From the NCBI GenBank assembly GCA_031284065.1, contig JAITAP010000199.1, forward strand, positions 1-7,223: a stretch of 7,223 bases of DNA, in the 5' to 3' direction. A program made the position numbers and the translations under genes. The notes beneath the pieces were generated by a model. It worked only from the letters and a program-made list of their open reading frames with translations, ran no database searches and was not told the origin of the DNA. Below are positions 1-5,460 of the stretch, in pieces (positions within the stretch are counted from its first letter, which is position 1; each line of letters begins with the position of its first letter). This DNA is from Prevotellaceae bacterium (GTDB taxonomy: Bacteria > Bacteroidota > Bacteroidia > Bacteroidales > UBA932).

Positions 1-32
1 TTTGCAACGAATAACACGCTAACTACTACATC

Positions 33-130
33 AAGTCTAATAAATATTTTCAATTAGTTACGCTCCAAATTGGCTGCGCCGAACTCCGCTTCGCTCCAAT
101 TCCCCGTAGGGGAATAATATCAATAGAAAA
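33..130 (+). repeat. Left arm of the inverted repeat, interrupted by 41 bp
   Basis: Bases 33-56 pair with 265-288 with one mismatch in 24. Bases 98-130 pair with 233-265 with one mismatch in 33. On the right the two blocks abut, while on the left they are separated by 57-97. That extra 41-base piece is GC-richer than the arms and contains the related words CGCTCCAAATT (61-71) and CGCTCCAATT (92-101). Confidence 0.75.
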
Positions 131-155
131 GACCGTTGCCCGATTTCGCCGTTAG

Positions 156-215
156 CCTATCCCGTAGGGATTTAACAGCGTCGTCATTTTCTATTAATCC
201 CCTACGGGGAATAGG
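156..215. repeat. Central hairpin of the left-edge repeat
   Basis: The left half, CCTATCCCGTAGGGATTTAA (156-175), is nearly the reverse complement of 194-215, which reads as CCTAT, CCCCGTAGGGG and ATTAA on the opposite strand. The left copy has lost one base on each side of the core motif. The loop is 18 bases (176-193). It has the shape of a transcription terminator stem but no T-run follows on either strand, so a terminator role is only possible. Confidence 0.6.
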
Positions 216-232
216 AAAGAGATGATAGCCGT

Positions 233-288
233 TTTTCTATTGATATTGTTCCCCTACGGGGAATTAATTGAAAATATTTATTAGGCTT
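233..288 (-). repeat. Right arm of the inverted repeat, uninterrupted
   Basis: This is the intact partner of the left arm. It pairs over 233-265 with 98-130 and over 265-288 with 33-56, two mismatches in total. Because both blocks are contiguous here, this arm probably shows the ancestral state of the repeat. Confidence 0.75.
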
Positions 289-330
289 TATAGGATGTGC
301 TCTCGTTGCAACAAAGTCGCACAAAAATCG

Positions 331-1338
331 CTATTTTGCCAACTTATTAGCGGCGTTCTGCTTTGCCTTTCTTAGCCGGAGGTACAGGTACGACCCGAAA
401 ATCAGGAGAAGGGAAGCGATATGTATGCTCCGCTTTGCCTGCGAGCTGACGTTAATGTCCGCGAAGCCCTGACTTTGCGGCCGTCCGCCTTCTGCCGGTC
501 TCGCCGTTTCAGCCCGGTTGCCATTGTCGGCCGCGGGCTGCACAGCGTCGCCGCGTGCGCCGCTACGCTCGCTGCGGCCGTCGGGTGCGGCCGTCGTTGC
601 GGCGATTAGCTCAGCGGCAGGCTGCGGCGTTCCTCTTCCTCCTCTGGGGTTCAGCGCAGAGCCAACCTGTATGCATATAGCGTGGATAAACAGCATGGCA
701 TACAAAACGTATGACCATCGCTGCAACTTTTTCCACCTGACGCTCCCCATGCGCCTGCGGACGGAATCGAAAGAGGTAAGCCACAGCGGAACGAACAGCG
801 CCAGCATCAGAACGCCAAGCGTCAAGCTGAAGCTCGATACTCCCGCGCCCAACGCGCTTGCTACTCTCCCGCTCGCCATATACCCCTCGTTGTCGGTGAA
901 AAATTTGAGGGCGTTCGGAAAGTTGTGGGTAACCCGAATCAGGGAATGCGTCAGTACCGGGAAGCCCGACAGGATGGACAGCTCCTTGCGTATGCCGAGA
1001 AGCCTCTTTACGTAAGGATTTTTAGGGCTTAGCGCTCCCACGTACATGATGATAACCAGCAGCGGAAAGCCAAGCGTCCCCATGTGGATATAGTCCCTCA
1101 AAATGCCGCCCAGAAACGGAATACGGTTGAAGCTGAACATTTCAACGCCAAACAGCCGGCCAACAAAGGGTATTGCAACCATGCCAAAGGGTATTGCAAA
1201 TACGGTGTAGTACGCCGTTGCGTGCTTTTTTATTGATTTTGACAGTAACGCTGCGAGCAGCGCCAAAATAGCCACCGACGTGAGCAACGGCGCAGCGATG
1301 TTCAGAAGTTGAATGAAATCAAATAGTAACTTAATCAT
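331..1338 (-). CDS. Ferric-reductase-like (MsrQ/YedZ-type) haem membrane protein with a low-complexity linker
   Basis: A 335-residue integral membrane protein, ATG start at 1336-1338, TAG stop at 331-333. Hydrophobic segments lie near residues 10-32, 40-60, 83-101, 118-138, 165-189, 205-226 and 303-320. Positively charged loops (33-39, 105-118, 192-207 and the C-terminus) put the N-terminus in the periplasm and the C-terminus in the cytoplasm. The segment TSFDSVRRRMG followed by WKKLQRWSY and H219 matches the ferric-reductase transmembrane domain seen in MsrQ/YedZ; H131, H138 and H219 are the likely haem b ligands. There is no FAD/NADPH domain, so electrons must come from quinol or a separate partner. 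Residues about 228-297 are an Ala/Gly/Pro/Arg-rich, probably disordered stretch predicted to face the periplasm. It is the third gene after a TonB receptor and a DUF4374 lipoprotein, which suggests reduction of imported iron. Family confidence is good; role is inference. Confidence 0.82.
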   Translation of the reverse strand: MIKLLFDFIQLLNIAAPLLTSVAILALLAALLSKSIKKHATAYYTVFAIPFGMVAIPFVGRLFGVEMFSFNRIPFLGGILRDYIHMGTLGFPLLVIIMYVGALSPKNPYVKRLLGIRKELSILSGFPVLTHSLIRVTHNFPNALKFFTDNEGYMASGRVASALGAGVSSFSLTLGVLMLALFVPLWLTSFDSVRRRMGSVRWKKLQRWSYVLYAMLFIHAICIQVGSALNPRGGRGTPQPAAELIAATTAAPDGRSERSGARGDAVQPAADNGNRAETARPAEGGRPQSQGFADINVSSQAKRSIHIASLLLIFGSYLYLRLRKAKQNAANKLAK

Positions 1339-1372
1339 AAAAATTTAGATGTTAGAGTTTATGCGATAAATA

Positions 1373-1434
1373 ATTTACAGAATTTCAGAATTTTCAAAAT
1401 TTACATATTGCCTCGACGACAAAAATCTGTAAAT
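1373..1434. repeat. Small interspersed-type repeat with 9-bp inverted ends
   Basis: The spacer between the lipoprotein and reductase genes holds ATTTACAGA at 1373-1381 and its exact reverse complement TCTGTAAAT at 1426-1434, separated by 44 bases. Between them the words TTACAGAA, TTTCAGAATT and TTCAAAAT recur at a period of roughly ten bases, giving a degenerate tandem look. Similar short words recur between genes in many Bacteroidota genomes, from general familiarity, not a search. It could form a stem in the operon mRNA and reduce expression of the reductase. Confidence 0.4.
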
Positions 1435-1453
1435 CCTGTGAATGTTTAGCTTT

Positions 1454-2752
1454 CTAATAGCTCAGCCGCCCTACCGCGCTGATGGCCGACGCGCCGGATA
1501 CGCTTATGCCCTTTGTGCCTGCGGCGGTTGCCGGGTCAATAATGTAAATGGCGGGGTCGGCGCCTTCGGCAACGATGGGGAAGTACATTTTCCCGCCGTG
1601 CGCTGTGGGCAGGCCTGTACCCGTAATCTGCTCTTTTGCGGGGATGCCGGTTACCCACCTGAACGTCTTGGCAGCCATATCCACAATGCCGTACTGGGTG
1701 GCAGCGGTATTAACGGTAACAGGCGTTTCCTTGCCGGTGTTGTAGAACTCCAGCATGAAGTAATTTCCGGTAACGTGCCAAACTTTCCGGAAGCGGTAGC
1801 CGTCCGTCTTTTCTTCGATGTTGAAGTAGTATTCCGGGTTGAAAGCGGTGGCGTTTTTGTCGATTTTCAGCGCACCGCAAGGCTTCGTAGTCGCGCTCTC
1901 GTAGGAGCCGGAGAAGACGTACACGCTGCCGTCGTCGGCCTTGTCTATCTGCGCGTAGTACTGCGAGCGGAATCGCCCCGAAGAGTAGCTCAGCTTGTCG
2001 CTCCGGTAAATCCGCTTCAGGGTAAGGTCTTTGTCGAACGCGGCAACCCACACGCTGTCGGGGCAGGTAATGTCGCCCGAGCTTGCCCCGCCGGTCTGAC
2101 TTGCGTCTTTTGGCTGCGAAACCACCAAGCCGGTGAGAAACTCGCCGTTGCCCATGTCCACAATGCCCGAAAAGGTGGCCTGCTGACCGTTGCCGGTAAT
2201 GTTGAGCGTGGGGATGGACTTCTCCGCACGGCTAAAGCCGTTGTTCAGGTCTATAATGTTGAACGTGGCGGAGTCTGACCGTGAAGCGTCATCCGCCGGC
2301 GTTTGTCCCCCGACGGTGGTCAGCGCGTAGCTTTCAAAGAAGCCGTAGGAGGTAAAGCGCGAGGTGATTTGAAACTCCACCGGCTCTCTCAGCGTGCTGT
2401 CGTCGGCAACGGCAATGCCGAGGCATACCCCCGGGTCGCCCTGCTGGTAGATTAGCCCGACGGCTACCGAGGGGTCGTCGTTGAATATCCACGTTTGTAT
2501 TGCCTGCTCCAGCTGCCGCACGTTGTCGGAAATTTTCAGGTCGCCGGTCGCCAGATTGTCCGTCCGGAGGATGTACTGTCCGCTTTCGCCTGCGGCGGAA
2601 AGGAAGAATGTGCCCTTTTTTTGCACAGCGTTGTCATCCGAATTATCCTTACCGTCGCACGCGGCTAAGGAAAGGGTCAGGAGGCTGCACCCGATGAGCG
2701 CCGATTTTCTGAGCGCCGTTTTTGTGTTTTGCGTTTTGATGCTTGTTTTCAT
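1454..2752 (-). CDS. DUF4374-family lipoprotein, XusB-like siderophore-binding candidate
   Basis: A 432-residue protein, ATG at 2750-2752, TAG stop at 1454-1456. The N-terminus is a type II signal peptide: basic residues K11-K16, a hydrophobic run 17-31 and the lipobox L29-A30-A31-C32. The residues after C32 (DGKDNSDD) are acidic, resembling the Bacteroidota lipoprotein surface-export signal, so it is probably displayed on the outer face of the outer membrane. The mature part (about 47-432) resembles DUF4374 proteins, with repeated strand-turn-strand units of the propeller type, such as SQYYAQIDKADDGSVYVFS at 263-281 and CGALKID at 292-298. DUF4374 proteins typically sit beside TonB receptors; XusB of B. 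thetaiotaomicron is a member that binds siderophores. It follows the receptor by 49 bp, consistent with one operon. Three mature cysteines besides C32 (C110, C230, C292) are present. The ligand is unknown. Confidence 0.85.
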   Translation of the reverse strand: MKTSIKTQNTKTALRKSALIGCSLLTLSLAACDGKDNSDDNAVQKKGTFFLSAAGESGQYILRTDNLATGDLKISDNVRQLEQAIQTWIFNDDPSVAVGLIYQQGDPGVCLGIAVADDSTLREPVEFQITSRFTSYGFFESYALTTVGGQTPADDASRSDSATFNIIDLNNGFSRAEKSIPTLNITGNGQQATFSGIVDMGNGEFLTGLVVSQPKDASQTGGASSGDITCPDSVWVAAFDKDLTLKRIYRSDKLSYSSGRFRSQYYAQIDKADDGSVYVFSGSYESATTKPCGALKIDKNATAFNPEYYFNIEEKTDGYRFRKVWHVTGNYFMLEFYNTGKETPVTVNTAATQYGIVDMAAKTFRWVTGIPAKEQITGTGLPTAHGGKMYFPIVAEGADPAIYIIDPATAAGTKGISVSGASAISAVGRLSY

Positions 2753-2801
2753 GATAATTTTAATTGGTTTTTGATGGTGAATGATTACTTAAAAAAAATT
2801 A

Positions 2802-5171
2802 TTACGTAAAGAAAAAATACCTGATCTTTAGCATGAAGCTTCGCCCGGGCTTTTGGAGGCTGTAGTTGTCGTACAGCATTTCGTCGGCAATGTTTTTTGC
2901 TTCTGCGGCGATGTGGTACCTGCCGTTGCGGAGCGAAAGGGTGAGCGTGAGGTCGTGCGAGAGCTGCGTTGGGATGGTAATGTCGCCGCCCTCGCTCTCC
3001 CACGCCAAGAAGAAAGCGTGAATGTAGCGCATGTTGTAGCCCACCGACAGCACGCTACCCTTTCCGGCGAGGTCGTAGAGGCTGTAGGTAGCGTCTGCGT
3101 TGCCAAACAGGTAGGGGACGTTTGGCATACGGTCTTTGTAGTAGATGAGCTTGCGCCCGCCTACGGCGTACTGCTCCATGTTGCGGATGTCCTGAAAGGT
3201 GAAGTTTCCGCCTGCGGAGAACGCCCGCCTGTAGAAGTACCTTGCCTCCACGTCAAACCCGAAGTTGCGCACCTGCCCGTGGTTGGCGTAGTACGCGCCG
3301 CCGTAGCGCTGCTCAATCTGCCGCCGGATGTAGTCTTTCGTATCGCGGTATATAAGCCCGAGGTCAAGGTACACGGCGTGCGCCTTGCTCAGGGCGTTGT
3401 TGTAGCAGAGGTTGAAGTTGAGGTTTCGGCTGTTTTCGGGCTTTAGCCCCGCGCTGCCGGTTTCGAGCGATTCGTCGCCAAACAGCTCGCTTTCCGAGGG
3501 CAGGCGGTAGGATTTCTCAAACGAGGCCTTGAGCTGGAGCGAGGGCAACAGGCGGCACGTTGCGCCCAGCCCGTAGCCTTCGGTGGAGAACGACCGCTCC
3601 TGCTCCTCGTAAACGGTGGTAGAGGTCGTCGAAATGTTTATGGGGCCTCGCACCAGCACGTCGTACCGCTTTGCAAACGCCAGCGCGCTCCACCTGTCCG
3701 ACGGCTGGAGCTTGTACGACAGCCCCGCCACGTTCTTGGCGTTTGTGCGCCGCATGAACGTGGCGGCGGTGGCGGTTTCGGCGTTGGCGGCGGCGTCCGT
3801 CGCCTTGCGGCTAAAGTCGCTAAACAGGTTGTTGAGCGTCAGGTAGTGCGCGCCCCAGCGGTAGCGGAGGTTGGCGGTGGCGTTGAAGTTGCTGTTGTCG
3901 GTTTCGCTCGTGGAGTAGCTTCCCTCGCCTTTGGAAGATTTTTGCCTGTACACCCCGCTCCAGCTGTACTGCCGCGCCAGCGTGTCGAGGTTGCTGTTGC
4001 GGGAGATGCTGTAGGTTGCCGTGAGCGAAAGGCGGAGGTTGGGCACAATCAGGTTTCGCTTTTCGTAGTGCAGCGAGGGGATGGCGCTCCTGGCCCTCCG
4101 CTCGCGCCCGCCGTAAACGATTGTCATCAGGTTGGCGTTTTGAATGTCCGCCTTTTCCTGACTAAGCGTTACGCTAAGCAGCAGGCGGTCTGCCCACGCC
4201 TTGCGCACAACGCCCGCCCTGGCGACTACCGCCTCGTTATGGTAGTTGTCGTGAAATCGCCTAACCCAATACTTTTCCCGCGAGTAAACGCCGGTTTCAA
4301 CGTCGAGCAGCTGGGTTTTCACCCGGTAGCTGTTGTCGGAGTAGTTTTGGTAGGCGTTGAGCTGGAGCGTGAGCCCGCTTTTTGCGGTGTGCCCCGCGCT
4401 GAGGCTCGACCTGTGGGTGTTGAACGAGCCGTAGGAGTAGGAAGCGTCCACGTAGGTGTTGTTGAGCTGTCGGGTAACGATGTTCACCGCGCCGCCCAGC
4501 GCGTCCGCGCCCAGCTCTACGGGCGCCACGCCCTTGTACACCTCAATCCGCTCGGCGAGGCTTACGGGGATGTTGTTCAGCTGAAACGACCCGCCGAAGC
4601 CCTCCATCGGCATACCGTCCATAAACATTTTGATGTGCCGCCCGCTAAACCCGTTGAGGGCCACCTGCGTGCGCGAGCCTACGCCGCCCGTTTCCCGAAT
4701 CTTCACGCCCGAAATTCTGTCCAGCGCGTGGGTGAGGCTCATGGAGGTGTTGTGCAGCGGCTTGGCGTCGATGGCCACCACGTTGAACGCCGATTCGTTC
4801 ACCTGCCGCACGGCGCTTTTGCCCACCACCGTTACCTCGTCCAGCTCCCGCTCGTCGGCCTCCAGCGTAACCCGCAGCGTTTGCCTCCCGCGCAGCGACA
4901 GCGGCTGCTCAACGGACTTGTACCCCATGGCGCTCACCACCAGCGTATATTCTCCGGCGGGAGCGGGGAGAAGATACGCGCCCTTTCCGTCGGCCACGGC
5001 GCCATGCCGGGTGCTCTTGAGCACAACCGAAGCGTACTCCACCGGCTGACCTGCGGCGGTAACGACTTTCCCCGACAGCTGCGCCGCGCTCTCCTGCGCA
5101 AAGGCGGGAGGGACGACGCACAGCAAAAGAAAACAGGGGAAAAGAGTTCGTCGGAAAGAGTTCGTGCTCAT
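2802..5171 (-). CDS. TonB-dependent outer-membrane receptor, iron-chelate type (XusA-like position)
   Basis: A 789-residue receptor, from ATG at 5169-5171 to TAA at 2802-2804. This start is chosen because it opens directly with a signal peptide (residues 1-25, basic FRR, then a hydrophobic core ending AFA|QE); the frame stays open upstream to a TTG at 5226-5228, but that would put 19 polar residues before the signal and overlaps the candidate promoter. A carboxypeptidase-regulatory-like beta domain covers about 31-103 (LSGKVVTAAGQPVEYASVVL). DEVTVVG (111-117) begins the plug, about 112-236, which ends in the typical ERIEVYKGVAPVELGADALG and AVNIVTR. The rest, about 237-789, alternates short strands as expected for a 22-strand barrel and ends RYFFFT. 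There is no SusD partner, which argues against a glycan system. The downstream DUF4374 lipoprotein and ferric-reductase-like protein favour siderophore or haem uptake. The substrate is not readable. Confidence 0.93.
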   Translation of the reverse strand: MSTNSFRRTLFPCFLLLCVVPPAFAQESAAQLSGKVVTAAGQPVEYASVVLKSTRHGAVADGKGAYLLPAPAGEYTLVVSAMGYKSVEQPLSLRGRQTLRVTLEADERELDEVTVVGKSAVRQVNESAFNVVAIDAKPLHNTSMSLTHALDRISGVKIRETGGVGSRTQVALNGFSGRHIKMFMDGMPMEGFGGSFQLNNIPVSLAERIEVYKGVAPVELGADALGGAVNIVTRQLNNTYVDASYSYGSFNTHRSSLSAGHTAKSGLTLQLNAYQNYSDNSYRVKTQLLDVETGVYSREKYWVRRFHDNYHNEAVVARAGVVRKAWADRLLLSVTLSQEKADIQNANLMTIVYGGRERRARSAIPSLHYEKRNLIVPNLRLSLTATYSISRNSNLDTLARQYSWSGVYRQKSSKGEGSYSTSETDNSNFNATANLRYRWGAHYLTLNNLFSDFSRKATDAAANAETATAATFMRRTNAKNVAGLSYKLQPSDRWSALAFAKRYDVLVRGPINISTTSTTVYEEQERSFSTEGYGLGATCRLLPSLQLKASFEKSYRLPSESELFGDESLETGSAGLKPENSRNLNFNLCYNNALSKAHAVYLDLGLIYRDTKDYIRRQIEQRYGGAYYANHGQVRNFGFDVEARYFYRRAFSAGGNFTFQDIRNMEQYAVGGRKLIYYKDRMPNVPYLFGNADATYSLYDLAGKGSVLSVGYNMRYIHAFFLAWESEGGDITIPTQLSHDLTLTLSLRNGRYHIAAEAKNIADEMLYDNYSLQKPGRSFMLKIRYFFFT

Positions 5172-5199
5172 CGTAAAAAAAAAATCAAATTTTGTGCCC

Positions 5200-5213
5200 A
5201 CGCCCTGCGGCGT
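5200..5213 (-). promoter_or_regulatory. Small hairpin in the receptor mRNA leader
   Basis: On the minus strand the sequence reads ACGCCGCAGGGCGT, a perfect 5-bp stem with a GCAG loop. It lies 28 bases before the receptor start codon and downstream of the candidate promoter, so it should be in the leader. It is followed 15 bases later by a run of ten T residues that ends three bases before the ATG. The distance is too long for a standard intrinsic terminator, but the structure could affect translation or message stability. Confidence 0.35.
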
Positions 5214-5225
5214 ATTTTTCGAGTG

Positions 5226-5257
5226 CAAAGGTCTTCATAAAAAAAGACTGCCGCAAT
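5226..5257 (-). promoter_or_regulatory. Candidate Bacteroidota promoter for the receptor operon
   Basis: On the minus strand ATTG (5254-5257) is followed after exactly 20 bases by GACCTTTG (5226-5233). The known primary-sigma consensus in Bacteroidota is TTTG, 19-21 bases, TAnnTTTG; here one base differs in each box. Transcription would begin near 5215-5221, giving a leader of about 45-50 bases. It is the best match seen in the spacer but was found by eye only. Confidence 0.45.
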
Positions 5258-5269
5258 CCTCATTTGTGG
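5258..5269. promoter_or_regulatory. Candidate operator palindrome upstream of the -33 box
   Basis: The sequence CCACAAATGAGG on the minus strand has the symmetry CCnCAnnTGnGG, 8 of 12 positions matching its own reverse complement. It touches the -33 element of the candidate promoter, where activators commonly bind. No regulator gene is visible nearby and it does not look like a classic Fur box, so the binding protein is unknown. Confidence 0.3.
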
Positions 5270-5347
5270 GTATTTTTGCACGCTGCGGCCTGCGGGGGCA
5301 AGCGAGGGGGCAAGTTGCTTTGTGTGTGCAGATAAAAAGGGAAGAAG

Positions 5348-5363
5348 CCGGACGCCTTTCCGG
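5348..5363. other. Short GC-rich hairpin in the spacer downstream of mcrC
   Basis: CCGGA (5348-5352) and TCCGG (5359-5363) form a 5-bp stem with a 6-base loop, about 100 bases beyond the mcrC stop. No T-run follows on the minus strand, so it is not a good intrinsic terminator; its role is unknown. Confidence 0.25.
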
Positions 5364-5460
5364 AGAGCGACAGTAGCTATGATTTAGGATAGGGGGCAGC
5401 GCAGCAAAACCGAAATGCCGCAAAAAACGCTTCCCCCAACTTTCCTATTCCTGATTAGCG

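Larger units (their letters stand above)
2..311. repeat. Imperfect long inverted-repeat element, non-coding, MITE-like or dispersed palindromic repeat
   Basis: This 310-bp stretch has no convincing ORF and folds back on itself. Its ends are a perfect 9-bp inverted repeat, TTGCAACGA at 2-10 and TCGTTGCAA at 303-311. Inside lie two further pairs of arms (33-56 with 265-288, and 98-130 with 233-265) and a central hairpin (156-175 with 194-215). The 11-base motif CCCCGTAGGGG occurs at 102-112, as its reverse complement at 199-209 and 251-261, and in shortened form at 161-169. The stretch is AT-rich apart from these motifs, unlike the GC-rich genes beside it. It sits just downstream of the last gene of the receptor operon, so its stems might also slow transcription. 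Whether it is a non-autonomous mobile element cannot be settled, because the left flank and any target-site duplication lie at or beyond the window edge. Confidence 0.7.
5172..5460. other. Gene-free spacer between mcrC and the receptor gene
   Basis: This 289-bp spacer separates two units read in the same direction. The receptor-proximal half carries the promoter, operator and leader features listed separately. The mcrC-proximal half (about 5280-5460) holds two copies of GGGGGCAAG (5294-5302 and 5306-5314, 12 bases apart) and a short GC-rich hairpin (5348-5363). A 62-codon open frame on the minus strand (5235-5423) shows no recognisable protein features. No riboswitch or tRNA was recognised. 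Confidence 0.6.

Noticed and set aside
98..261. CRISPR array, suggested by repeated CCCCGTAGGGG motifs
   Set aside because: The copies are in opposite orientations with unequal spacing and form nested inverted repeats, not direct repeats with unique spacers; no cas genes are present.
518..1015. Plus-strand open frame of 165 codons opposite the reductase-like gene
   Set aside because: It is a shadow of the membrane protein gene; the first part derives from the GC-rich linker region and no protein family is suggested.
1442..2278. Plus-strand open frame of 278 codons antisense to the DUF4374 gene
   Set aside because: The opposite strand encodes a clear lipoprotein with lipobox and family motifs; this frame has Gly/Val/Arg-rich shadow composition and no recognisable feature.
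5172..5228. N-terminal extension of the receptor from a TTG at 5226-5228
   Set aside because: It would put polar residues ahead of a good signal peptide and would place the start codon inside the candidate -7 box.
3846..5240. Long plus-strand open frame of 464 codons antisense to the receptor gene
   Set aside because: It mirrors the GC-rich codons of a convincing receptor gene, shows Val/Arg/His-rich composition with no domain or signal, and has no independent promoter-like context.
5235..5423. 62-codon minus-strand frame in the mcrC-receptor spacer
   Set aside because: No hydrophobic segment, motif or family resemblance, and its 3' end runs into the candidate promoter and operator.
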